Below, piece by piece: positions 42,936-53,676 of a stretch of 64,000 nucleotides of DNA. The DNA comes from Papaver somniferum. Taxonomy: Eukaryota > Streptophyta > Magnoliopsida > Ranunculales > Papaveraceae. Made by a program: the position numbers and the translations under genes. The notes under the pieces are model-generated. The model searched no databases, was not told the origin of the DNA, and saw only the letters and a list, made by a program, of their open reading frames with translations. Location of the stretch: positions 93,549,434 to 93,613,433 of the forward strand of contig NC_039359.1 in NCBI RefSeq assembly GCF_003573695.1, read 5' to 3'. Every line of letters begins with the position of its first letter. Positions within the stretch are counted from its first letter, which is position 1.

Positions 42936-44736
42936 TTTGAGAAGATTAAAACTTTACTCACTACTACCCTGATAGTCCAGGCACCTAACTGGAACCTACC
43001 CTTTGAGATTATGTGTGATTCTTCAGATTATGCTATAGGCGTCGTTTTAGGACAGCGAGAAAACAAATTACTTCATGTGATTTATTATGCTAGAAAAACT
43101 CAGAATGATGCCCAAATGAACTACACAACCACCGAGAAGGAAATTTTAGCCATAGTGTTTGCCTTGGATAAGTTTAGGTCCTACCTATTAGGTTCTAAGA
43201 TCATAATCTATACAGATCATGCTGCTTTGAAATACCTTTTATCTAAGAAGGATACCAAACCTAGATTGATTAGATGGATCCTATTGTTACAGGAATTTTC
43301 CCCAGACATTAGAGACAAAAAGAGTGCAGAAAATGTAGTAGCAGACCACTTGTCTAGGCTAGTTGTTAGTTCCCCTAGTGATTCCCTTCCTATAAGGGAT
43401 AGCTTTCCTGATGAACAATTGTTCTCTGTTTCCCAATCACCTTGGTATGCAAATATAGTGAATTATCTTGTTACTGGTCGAACCCCTCAACATTGGGGTA
43501 AGCAAGATCGTTCTAGGTTTTTAGCCGAGGTTAAGCATTTCTTTTGGGACGATCCTTATCTGTTTAAGTATTGTACGGACCAGATTAATAGAAGATGTGT
43601 ATCTGAGAGTGACCAATCTAGTATCATCTCCTTTTGTCATGAACATGCATGTGGGGGTCATTTTAGTGCTAAGAAGACTGCTGCTAAGATTTTACAGTGT
43701 GGATTTTACTGGCCTTCGTTGTTTAAAGATTCCCATAGACATTGTGTTTCTTGTGAGCGTTGCCAGAAGTTAGGAACCATTTCCCGTAGAAATATGATTC
43801 CTTTGAACCCTATTTTAGTGATTGAGGTCTTTGATGTGTGGGGCATTGATTTATGGGTCCATTTCCTATTTCGTTTGGTTATCTTTACATACTTGTTTGT
43901 AGACTATGTGTCTAAGTGGGTTGAGGCGGTTCCGTGTAAAACGAATGACCACGGGGTCGTAGTCCAGTTTTTGAAAGAGAATATTCTTACACGTTTTGGT
44001 ACGTCGCGAGCTATAATTAGTGATGGAGGTTCACACTTTTGTAATATACCATTTGATCTTTTAATGAAACAATACGGTTATTACCCATAAAGTAGCAACC
44101 CCATATCACCCTCAGACTAGTGGTCAGGTAGAGGTTTCCAATAGGGAAATTAAACGTATTCTAGAGAAAACAATTAATCCAAATAGGAAAGACTGGTCGT
44201 CGAGGCTTACTGATTCCTTATGGGCTTACCGTACTGCATTTAAGACACTCATTAGAATGTCACCTTATCGTTTAGTGTTTGGAAAGGCATGTCACCTGCA
44301 TGTGGAGTTAGAGCATCGAGCCTATTGGACTATTAAGAACTTAAACTTTTCACTTGACAAGGCAGGAGCTCAAAGAAAGCTCCAGCTCAATGAGTTGGAC
44401 GAGATTCGTAGAGATGCATACGATAGTGCTAAGGAGTATAAGAACAAAATGAAACTTGTGCATGATAGGAATATTTTACGAAAGTCATTTTCTCCAGGTC
44501 AAAAAGTTCTTCTGTATGACACTCGTTTGCATCTATTCCACGGGAAGTTGCGCTCTCGATGGACCGGTCCTTTTGTGGTCCGTACTGTTTTTCCTCATGG
44601 CGCTGTTGAGATTGAGACACCAGATGGTAGTAGTTCTTCGAAGGTTAACGGTCAGCGATTGAAGCCCTTTTTAGAGCCTTTTCCTACAGGTGATGTTGAG
44701 GAGGTCCCTTTAGAGGACCCTGTTTACCTTGATTGA
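42936..44736 (+). pseudogene. RNase H and integrase of element C
   Basis: RNase [35 protein letters not shown] and [11 protein letters not shown] (43011-43240). The integrase zinc finger is [14 protein letters not shown]...CVSCERCQK (43640-43770). The core has WGIDLW (43845), SDGGSHF (44020-44040) and, after a one-base shift near 44085, [16 protein letters not shown] (44108-44160). The C-terminal part ([23 protein letters not shown]) ends at 44736. It would insert the cDNA. Only the frameshift breaks this section, so it is less damaged than the reverse transcriptase. Confidence 0.9.
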
Positions 44737-45939
44737 CCATCGAGGCGATTTTGTATGTTGTATAATATTTTTGTAGGTTTTTGGTTACACTTCACCCAGG
44801 CACTATCTTTCCGACTTCTCTCTTTACTATTTCCTCATGTTAATTATATTTTTGGTACTGTTCTTTGATTAGAAACATTGAGGACAATGTTAGGTTTAAG
44901 TTTGGGGGTGGGGTAGAACTTTTTGTTACCTTTTCGTTGCAATAAATAAACTCCAGAGCCTAGAAATTTATCCCTATTAAGGATGACACTAACCAATCTA
45001 AGTGGATGGAAGCATTTTGGTTGTAGGAGTTGAGGAACCAATCTGACTAGATGGAAACATCTAAAGAGTCTATTCATAAAAGCACAGAGCTCAGGTGTTA
45101 GAAATAACATGATAGTTTCACCATATCTCGTTGAGTCCTTTTCACTTCTGTTTTTATTTTGTTTTGTTATTAAACTATGTTTCTCTAAGTGATTAGGTGG
45201 GGCTCACGATTCAAGTTGTTACCAATGCTAGGGTGAATTAGAGTGATTGAGATACAAAAAAATAAAAAGACTAGACCAACTGGAATAAATTCAATAAAGT
45301 CGACCACTGGAACCCTTGTATATGCCAGTTGTGTTGACCTAGAGTTAGGATTATCGACCACTGGTATCCTTGTATATGCCAGTGTGTTGACATTAGTCAG
45401 ACCGGTATCTCAGTCCATTAGGATAGGTTCATTTTGACGGAGGCATTCAAACAGATATGAGAAACACCGTTCACCTAGTAAACATCAAAACCATCTATGT
45501 TTTTCTACATCCATCTTCTTGATCTATCCATGTGATCAGTTTTGACTCCGGATATTGATGTCCATAGTGCAACTATCTGAGTAGAGCTCTGTCACTTATA
45601 TATGAATTTTAGTATGCTTGAGTGCAAACTCGTGTACAACAATTGGAATTTTGCATCAGGGTACTTACTCCTGTAGTCAATAAGTATGCCAACCAAGGAG
45701 ATTCTTTAGTTCCTTCCAAGGTTCTGTGTAGATAGCTAGGGTATGGAGTATAAAGGTTTTGTGGGTATACCTCTGGTAAGCCCTCCGGAGACAACACTCC
45801 GCCACTAGGGACTCCTAGGGGTTTAAAGGCTTATTGCTTACGCTAAGTGCAATCGACGATGCCTGCGACAGTGGGTTAGGATTTTATTTCTATTTTATTT
45901 TTTCTCGAGGACTAGCAAATAATAGGTTTGGGGGGTATT
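44737..45939 (+). other. 3' non-coding region of element C
   Basis: No env-like ORF, although some Athila elements have one here. It contains a direct repeat 'tcgaccactgg(a/t)a(c/t)ccttgtatatgcc' at 45300-45327 and 45353-45381. It ends with a purine-rich stretch (AATAGGTTTGGGGGG, 45921-45935) before the 3' LTR. Confidence 0.6.
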
Positions 45940-47507
45940 TGATAGACACATTTTTGTGTCCGATTTTTCTCGATTCTATATATTGTTAGGGCTCATTTTT
46001 GTACTTATTATGGTGTTTTATTTATTTGTAGGTATTTTTGGCTAATAAACATTTTTGGAAAAAATTGGCTCGAAACGTTGACGGAAAGCACCCGGAGGAC
46101 ACTTACTATTCGGACCCCCGGCTTGGATAAGGGGCAACCCCAGGACACCCCTTAAGGCAGCTGTTAAAGGCACCCCTACTCTGGATAGGGGGGGGGGGGG
46201 GTCCTTTCTTCTTCACGGTTTCAAATTCAGGAAATTGGCGGGGAAAATTTGGCAGTTTTGGCAATCGTGATTTGGAGGAGTTTGAGGTCGATTAAACCTC
46301 TGATTTTCATAGGATAGACTCCTTGTGGGTCTAGGAATCTTATATGGGTGTTTAAATCGATTAGACTGGGCTCAATCGACGGATTTTTATCACAACGGAA
46401 ATATATGGAAAGTCACGTGTGTGACCTGTTTTAGGGAATTTTAGAGAGATTAAAGTATTGTAAACCTTCCCAAAGATTTGTATCTATCTAAGGAAGAATT
46501 TAGAATAAAAAGGAAAGCTAAGAAACGCGTAGAAATTCTAAAACAAGAAATTGCCGCAAGTTTGTCGTGAAGCGAAAGAAAGAGATTTTGGAAGATTTAG
46601 GAGAGATTTAATCGGTATTTTTGATATAAATAGATGTCTTGGGTCATATAAAAGGTGTGTCGAGAGTTTTGGAACCTAAGGAGAGCCAGAGAAGAAGAAA
46701 TCAGAGCTTTACCAAATTCTGTTTCTGCTGCTGCTGCTGCTGAAGAGGAAGAACGCGAAGAACATTGACGCACGGGAAACAGTCGCAGAATAGTGTCGCT
46801 GTTTAACAGCTGAAGAACATTAAGCTGTGCAGGACAGTCGTATTCTAGGGTCTTAAAATCAGCGACAAAACAACAGTATTTACAACAGTTTTCTGTAACA
46901 GTTCCATTATAACAGTTGTTTTGCAACACCAATACACTGTTGCAAACAGTCTGTGTTATTACTTTTCACTCTTTTAATCATCTTTTGAGCAACAAACACA
47001 TATTTTGAGATCATGATTAATATAAGGAGCTAAACCCCATTGCTGAGGCGATAGAGGGGGCTATTTTTCTAACAAAAAGTGGTATATTCTATTTTATCTT
47101 TTTATTTGCAATAATTATATGATTATTTTCCTTGAACTATTATTGAATATGATTTTGATTTGAGTGATTGTGATTTATTTTGATGGAGTATGCTTAGTTT
47201 TAAGACTTTTGATGCTTCAAACTTGGTATTTACAATTATTACTTTTAAAAATCTACTTGTTGCAATATTTTAGAGTCACATTAAACGAGAAAATTGCATA
47301 AATATAAGTATTGGTTTAATCACTTTGAACTTGGAAAATAGTGGAATCTCAGCCTCAATGTTTATTTTAATATTGATATCATCTTTGATTGAGTTTACTA
47401 AAACTTTTAGTGAGTTTTTTATTTTAATATTAGAATTAAAGTCTAATTAATATCCTTCACAAGTCTGAGAATCGAACCACTTTTACCACTATCTACAAAT
47501 CACATCA
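45940..47507 (+). repeat. 3' LTR of element C (1568 bp)
   Basis: Starts TGATAGACACATTTTTG and ends ACAAATCACATCA. A run of 14 G (46188-46201) replaces the five-G stretch of the 5' copy. Otherwise the two LTRs differ by scattered substitutions and small indels. Confidence 0.88.
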
Positions 47508-49150
47508 ATAAATCAAGGTGAACAGGAACCAATTGATAATCCGGACTTATATTCCCGAAGAACAACCTAGTATTATCAATCACCTCAAAATAGTCTTAAT
47601 CGACGCAGCGAAAAAAGATATTGTGGAATCACAAACGATGAGACGAAGATGTTTGTGATTACTTTTTATCTTGCCTATCGGAGATACAAATCTCAAGCCA
47701 ATTATTACAATTATGCCCGTACGATATAAACAGCAAGATCAGATCACACAACTACAAGAAAGTAGTATCGTCCTGGCTTCACAATCCCAATGAAGTGTTT
47801 AAGTCGTTAACCTGGTTTAGAAGAAGAAACCAAAGGTTAAAGGAGAATCGACTCTAGCTTAGCACAACTAGTATCACACATAATGTGTGGGGATTAGGTT
47901 TCCCAGTTGCTAGAGTTCTCCCTTATATAGTCTTTCAAATCAGGGTTTGCAATCAATGTTACATTGGTAACAAAGCATTCAATATTCACCGTTAGATGAA
48001 AACCTGATTAGATTCAAGCTAATATTTATCAACCGTTAGATCTAAAACATAGCTTGTTATACACAAATGAAATGCACGTTTCTAGGCTTGTGTAACCGTA
48101 CCCAAACTTGTACATTAGTCGGTTAACAATATTTAACCAAATGGTTAGCCATATGATCACTTTCATATCAACCATATTATTCTTCACCATAACTAGTTCA
48201 AATGACTCAAATGAACTAGTTAGAGAGTTGTTCAATTGCAAGGAGATCTTATGTACTACACAAGACACAATTGAAGCAAAAACGATGTGATTCACTTGAA
48301 TCGGCTCATGAACTATAATAGCCACGGTTTGCAATTGCATTCCTTAGTTAATATGAATAAGTTCACAAACATCGCTTTTAGATATAACCTACTCAAGTTC
48401 GCGGACTGGGTTTGCAGACTTAAGTTCCCGGATGGAGTTTACAAACTCCAGCAGAAATTCTCGGGTTTGAGAACTTTGCCAGTTCGCGGACTGAGTTCGC
48501 GGACTTAGCTCACGCACTACTCCGGTTCACTTGATCAACAAAGTCCGCAAACTTCGGTTCAAGGAATAAGGACTTATAATATATGTGTTTCCACAATAAT
48601 GCTTATATCCTCCAATGGTCATATAATCTAAACTCTCATTTCAATCATTGAAACATTCTCAGAGGACGTTATATAATTGTTATTCACAAACCATTTTTCG
48701 TTAGATCAATTTTCAAAGTGATTGAAACATAACATGACTTTCGTCACTAGGTAAAGATAAACTTGGCTAAAGCGAAATCTTACCAACACATATTTTGAGA
48801 AATAGATAGGCGAGATAAACTTGGATCGAAATACCAAATGTGTATAATCTAAATCTATATAGCAAAACGAGTTTTGTCTCAAGATAGGAGATAAATAGAC
48901 TTCTGAGTGATAGATAAGTTCAAGTCTCCACATACCTTTTATTCGATGAAGATCCACCATTTCCTTGAGTAGTCCTTCGTCTTATATGATGATTGGCATG
49001 GAGTTCTTGAGCTAAACTACACTTTCTATCCTAGTTCGAGACCTTATCTATAGTAGACTAGAAATCAAGACTTATAGTTTTGATCACTAACATTGAAAAA
49101 CATGCTTGAGATAGAAACGCATGCGAGTTCGACCGAGCAATGCTCTAACA
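47508..49150 (-). repeat. 5' LTR of element B, outer piece
   Basis: Homologous to 29286-30924, ending GAGCAATGCTCTAACA, then the GTAAT duplication at 49151. Here the LTR end keeps the canonical TGTTAGAG start that is mutated in the left copy. Confidence 0.88.
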
Positions 49151-49155
49151 GTAAT

Positions 49156-50231
49156 CATGTTATGATCATTCACAGTTGTTTTATTTTTATTCGCAGGAGT
49201 AGTGGATGAAGGTAGTGTAAAAATATTGGCAACATGAGGAACTGAGTGAGAAACCAACACCTCAGTGTCAGGTGTAAAAATATAATCTACGTATGAAGTA
49301 ACAGAATTGGAAGAAGAGAGTATTAGGGAATAATAAGGAAAAGTAGACTCACTGAACTGAACATGTCTGGAAATACAAAATCTACCAGTTATAGGATCGT
49401 GACACCTATATCCTTTATGAGACTGCTATATCTAAGAAAGAAGCATTGTTTACTCTTTGGTTCAATCTTGTTTGTAGCGTAAGGCTTTAACCATGAAAAA
49501 AAAGTACAACCAAAAACTTTTAGAAATGAGTAGTCTGGATTATTGTAAAATAAAAATGGTGAAATAAAACCAATGGATTTTGCAGGAAGTATTTCTATAA
49601 GATAGTTGGCTTATGAAAAGCATCAACCCAAAATTTAGTTGGAAGACCAGATTGCTTGAGTAGAGCTCTAGCAACACCTAGAATATGTTTGTGCTTGACC
49701 TCAACAACTCTATTTTGTTCTGGAGTGCGAGGACAAGTCATCTCATGATGAATTCCTTTTGAGAGAGAAAATTTCATAGATGAATTTTTACAAACTCACC
49801 ATCATTATCAGTTCTAATGCATTTTACAGAAAAAGAAATACAATTTCCAATATAAGCTACAAAAGAGATGACAACATTTTTGAAGTCGGGTTTATTGATT
49901 AAGGGAAATATCCAAATCATCTATGATATATTTATATATTTATTAGCATACTAGAAAAACCTAAAAACAGAAGCAACATGACAAGGACCCCAAAGATCCA
50001 TATAATAACTCCAGAGGTTGGGATGCATAGTTACAAAACTTGAAAAGGTAATTTCCGACTTCTACATATTTTACATTTATCACAAAAGAAATGTTTACTA
50101 GACAAACGAGATATATTAAGCTGATGTTTCAATCTCTGAAGGGTTTGAAATGATGGGTGAACAAGTCCCCTATGAAGAATAGTGGTGTCAGGAGCTTGAG
50201 AAAATAAATCATGAGGTGATGAGTTGAATTT
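49156..50231 (-). pseudogene. Integrase remnant of element A
   Basis: Reverse-strand pieces: an HQRMGH-type region is not visible; HHEMTCPRTPEQNRVVEVKHKHILGVARALL (49755-49665, read in pieces) carries the QNxxxExKH catalytic Glu region, and LPTKFWVDAFH follows. Many stops separate the pieces. It abuts element B at 49155. Confidence 0.75.
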
Positions 50232-50849
50232 TTATGTGGCTCTTGCAAAAGAGTTCTCCCAAAGTTCACTTCCTTTACAATGAAACCATGGGAAGAATGA
50301 ATGATCATTAGCATGTTTACAAGATGTACCAAGATGTGTGATATTCATACCTTGACCATTAGCATGTTTACAAGATGTACCAAGATGTGTGATATTCATA
50401 CCTTTACCATCAGCATGTTTAGTAGATGTACCAAGATGTGTGATATTCATACCTTGACCATCAGCTTTAGTTATTTCCTCAGAACCCTCATATGGAGTAG
50501 ACTCAATGAGTAAAGTAGGATCTGCAGTAATGTGCTGATTTGCTCCACTGTCAGCAAACCACTTATCATCAAATATGTCAGCAGCAACTAACATTGCACT
50601 GAGATTATATGGAGGCTGTCTTCCTTGATAAGACAACTTCAATCTATGGTTGTAGCAGTATGGCCTTGGAGTTGACAAATTTGACAAGGCTGATTGTCAT
50701 TAACACCATAACCTCTACCTGTACCATTTTTTGAAAAAATTGATGGATTTGGATACCTACCAAAAACTCCACCTCTAGGATTACCTCTTGACCATCTTTA
50801 TAACCTCCTCTAAAATAATTTTATGCGTGAACAACAAAATCCTTAGCTT
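50232..50849 (-). pseudogene. Gag knuckle and protease of element A
   Basis: A knuckle-like CQICQLQGHTATTID lies near 50690-50650, followed by WFADSGANQHITADP (50570-50530), the Copia-type aspartic protease active site D-S-G. Downstream, in the same open frame to 50232, a 17-residue unit (GQGMNITHLGTSCKHAN) is present three times. The protease part reads to 50687 without a break. Confidence 0.82.
50312..50464 (-). repeat. Three 51-bp in-frame tandem repeats in protease
   Basis: Units start at 50312, 50363 and 50414, each 51 bp (17 codons), nearly identical. They multiply the 'GMNITHLGTS' segment that is single in Copia polyproteins. Confidence 0.93.
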
Positions 50850-50854
50850 CATTA

Positions 50855-51163
50855 TGTAACTATCTACGTTACAAATTAGCTCAGTTAGCAACTCAGGGAA
50901 GGAAAGATCGAAATCAGAGAAGAAACTGGTTATTTTTCATTAAGGAACTCAGGTGCTACAATGATTGGTCTTAAAGGACCTATCCACAACAAGAGATCGG
51001 ACGGTTCCCAGTTCATCAAGCTAACACACAACTAACAAAACCCTAATACTTAAAATAAGCCCGACTAAACAAACTGACTATGGCATAAGCCCAACAATAA
51101 ACTAAACTGGCTAAAGTCTAAGATTAAGCCCAACAACTCTTAATACATGACTATTTCATTACA
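50855..51163 (-). repeat. 3' LTR of element G
   Basis: 309 bp, preceded on the reverse strand by the purine tract GGAGAGGGATT. About 95% like the other LTR by eye. Confidence 0.9.
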
Positions 51164-52139
51164 AATCCCTCTCCTTCACCTGATCCTTGTCCTCAAGGAT
51201 TAGTTTTGGAAATTGGCTCTGCATAGCTTGCTTGTCCTCCCAAGTAGTTTTTTTTGCTGATAAGCCTTCCCACTGGATAAGAACTTGTGATACATCTTGA
51301 TTATTCTTCCTCATCACTCTTGTATCCAGCACCTGCAATGGTCTAATCTTCATTTCCCCTTCTTTAGTGTTTGTTGCCGTTCAGTCTGTGGTAGTAAACC
51401 ATCTCCCAGTTTGGGTTTCAGTTGGGACACATGAAAATTAGGATGAATCTTTGACCCTGCTGGTAGTTTCAGCATGTAATCCACCTTGCCAATCTTTTCT
51501 ATAACTTGATAGGGACCGAAGAACTTAGCTGATAACTTAAGGTTCCTTCTTAGATGCACAGTGGTCTGTATGTAAGGTTATAACCTCAGATAGACCCAAT
51601 ATCCTACTTCAAAAGACCTTCCAGATCTTTATTTATCAGCCTGCTGTTTGATCCTGTGTTGTGCTGCTTCCAATGTACCCTTGAGTATTTGTCCCATGAG
51701 CTGTCTCTATTGTATATAGTTATCAACTTCTGCACTTACACCCTGAGATGCTGAAGTAATACCGAATTGTGGAGGGGGATATCCATATAATGCTTCAAAA
51801 GGAGTAAGCTTAAGACTTGTGTGGTAGCTAGTATTATACCACCGCTCATCTAAGGGTAACCAAATGGCATATTTACTTGGCTTGAAACTTGTCATGCACC
51901 TGAGATAAGCCTCCACACAAGCATTTACCCTCTCAGTTTGACCATCAGTCTGGAGATGGTAAGCTATGCTAAGGTGTAAGGATATACCCAGTCTTGCAAA
52001 TAGAGCTTGCCAAAAATTGCTTATAAAGACACTATCTCTGTCTGACACAATTCTCTTAGGGAGTCCATGGAGTTTAAAAACTATGTCTAGGAATACCTTG
52101 GCCACGAGGCTGCTGTATATGGGTGGCTCTGATACCAAT
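51164..52139 (-). pseudogene. Integrase and chromodomain remnant of element G
   Basis: From the right: YSSLVAKVFLDIVFKLHGLP and the SDRDSVFISNFW core (about 52085-52010), HLQTDGQTERVN (51965-51925) with the catalytic Glu, WYNTSYHTSLKLTPFEALYG (51850-51790), a break, [20 protein letters not shown] with PNFHVSQLK (51515-51430), then VLIQWEGLSAKKTTWED (51285-51235), the chromodomain core. A chromodomain steers insertion to histone-marked chromatin in this clade. Start is lost to the deletion; stops at about 51700 and 51560. Confidence 0.9.
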
Positions 52140-52448
52140 TGTAACGATCTACGTTGCAAATTAGCTCAGTTAGCAACTCAGGGAAGGGAAGATCGAAATC
52201 AGAGAAGAAACTGGTTATTTTTCATTAAGGAACTCAGGTGCTACAATGATTGGTCTTAAAGGACCTATCCACAACAATAGATCGGATGGTTCCCAGTTCA
52301 TCAAGCTAACACACAACTAACAAAACCCTAATACTTAAAAGAATCCCAACTAAACAAACTGACTATGGCATAAGCCCAACAGTAAACTAAACTGTCTAAA
52401 GTCTAAGATTAAGCCCAACAACTCTTAATACATGACTCTTTCATGACA
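52140..52448 (-). repeat. 5' LTR of element G
   Basis: 309 bp, ends CGTTACA directly before the tRNA-Met primer site on the reverse strand; partner of 50855-51163. Confidence 0.9.
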
Positions 52449-52459
52449 CATTAGCAAAT

Positions 52460-53106
52460 CTAGTAGCTGAGATAATTATTTCCTTACTAAGCAATAGATT
52501 ATGTAGTTCTTGTGCATTAACTGGTGGAGATCTGATTCTAATAGAAATATCAAAAGAAGCATAGTCGGATGACAATCCAGATAGAATACTTACAACAAAT
52601 TCATTGTCAGATACAGGACAACCAGCTGCAGCAAGTTGATCTTGCAGTTTCTTGACTTCAACAAGAAATGAAGAATTAGATCCATTCATCTTCAAGTTCT
52701 GTAGCTTTGTACAAAACTGAATAGCATGAGTTTTAGATATTTGAGCAAATCTTGCGTTAATAGCTTCCCACAAACCATCTAAAGCATCAGCTCCAGCAAC
52801 ATAGCAGATCACAAAGTCAGAAATAATGGATTGAATCCACAAAATTAAAATAGAGTCCTCTGCTTGCCAAGTTGTGTACAATGGACTTATAATATCATTA
52901 TTTTCCGCAGTCCTAGCATACATAGGTAGACATGGATATGTACCATCAACATATTTGAGAACTTGAAAATTTTGAAATAAAGATATCATGAGCGATTTCC
53001 AAGTGAGAAAGTTATCATCCTTAAGTTTAAGAGGAATGATATTAGCTATATTATTGAAAGGTAAAGATGAAATACAAATTGGGTCTATGATCAAATCTGA
53101 AATCAA
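52460..53106 (-). pseudogene. Copia gag of element A (UBN2 type)
   Basis: A 216-codon open frame: LKLDDNFLTWKSLMISLF-like opening (as LKLKDDNFLTWKS), WIQSIISDFVICYVAGA, LWEAINARFAQISKTHAIQFCTKLQNLK, FLVEVKKLQDQLAAAGCPVSDNEFV and ILSGLSSDYASFDISIR, the full order of the Copia gag. The start at 53106 is provisional. The frame is cut after SKEIIISATRFAN by element G and resumes beyond it near 50850. Free of stops, hence the best preserved part of A. Confidence 0.88.
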
Positions 53107-53399
53107 AATGAATCACAAGCAAGATTGAAGGAAAAAGATGAAAATTACTGAAAATTTTAGTAAATTGAGTACAGAAAAGAACTAGTTCGTAAGAGAATGT
53201 AGATCTAGATCAAGAAAGACATCAAAAAAAAACCTGAAAAAGAGATCAAGAAATAAGCAAGAACAACCACCAACACGATTGTAGATCTTTGAAGAAGATC
53301 ACTGTAGGTAGAAATGTTGAAGATGAAGATCAGTTCTTCAGCAGAAGGATAGAGGTCGAGAAAACCCTTAGAATTTGACTAATTTTGAGTCTGATATCA

Positions 53400-53676
53400 T
53401 AATAACCTTCTAATAGGTTAATGGTATTCTTTATTACACATAAACAATGAATCTCAATACAATGAGTTACAGATTGTATTACTGTTTATATAATACACTA
53501 ATGACCATCATTAACAAATGATCAAAGAAGTGTGTGAAACACAGGTGTGCCAACTAATTATACAGACAGAGAAGTGTGTGAAACATACGAGTGCAATAAA
53601 GCTATAATAGTTACCCTACACTGCAGTAAATTAACCTACACCACTGCATAATGTTGTCCATAAGTTTGTTTCATTA
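53400..53676 (-). repeat. 5' LTR of element A (right copy, 277 bp)
   Basis: Partner of 26489-26714. Its inner edge is followed on the reverse strand by TGATATCAGACTC, a tRNA-Met-type primer site with two changes. Confidence 0.82.

Larger units (their letters stand above)
36854..47507 (+). mobile_element. Element C: Athila-type gypsy retrotransposon
   Basis: LTRs at 36854-38273 (truncated at its left end) and 45940-47507. The order gag, protease, reverse transcriptase, RNase H, integrase is gypsy. The DLGAS protease site, the '[19 protein letters not shown]' type RNase H end and the large gag are Athila features. There is no env-like ORF in the 3' region. The right edge is exact (TCA then B's LTR at 47508); the left edge is not, so no target duplication can be read. 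It carries five nonsense codons and one clear frameshift. Confidence 0.9.
28588..49150 (-). mobile_element. Element B: long-LTR non-autonomous retrotransposon
   Basis: Reverse-strand ends are TGTTAGAGCATTGC (49150) and GCTTTTTCA (28588), flanked by GTAAT. The 3' LTR is 28588-30924. The 5' LTR survives as 34467-34991 plus 47508-49150, split by fragments D and C. The internal part (30925-34466) has a purine tract, a tRNA-Met-type primer site, and three small ORFs of unknown type. There is no gag knuckle, protease, reverse transcriptase or integrase. Without D and C, B is about 8.0 kb. Its LTR ends and leader match element E, so B is probably a non-autonomous relative of E's family. Confidence 0.88.
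50855..52448 (-). mobile_element. Element G: deleted chromodomain gypsy
   Basis: 309-bp LTRs at 50855-51163 and 52140-52448 start TGTCATGAAA and end CGTTACA on the reverse strand. They are flanked by the exact duplication CATTA (50850-50854 and 52449-52453) inside element A gag. The primer site (TTGGTATCAGAGCCACC, 52123-52139) is followed within about 20 bases by integrase, so gag, protease, reverse transcriptase and RNase H were removed in one deletion. Confidence 0.93.
26489..53676 (-). mobile_element. Element A: Copia retrotransposon, outer shell of the nest
   Basis: Short LTRs at both ends (26489-26714 and 53400-53676) share 'aatgaatctcaatacaatgagttacag' in full. Reading the reverse strand from the right: gag (52460-53106), knuckle and protease (50232-50849), integrase pieces (49156-50231), then reverse transcriptase and RNase H (27018-28582). 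Integrase and reverse transcriptase are separated by 20.6 kb that is entirely element B, and gag is cut by element G. Without both inserts A is about 5.0 kb, normal for Copia. No exact target duplication could be read. Confidence 0.9.

Noticed and set aside
44843..45939. Env-like gene in element C
   Set aside because: No long frame, signal peptide or membrane segment is present in the 3' region.
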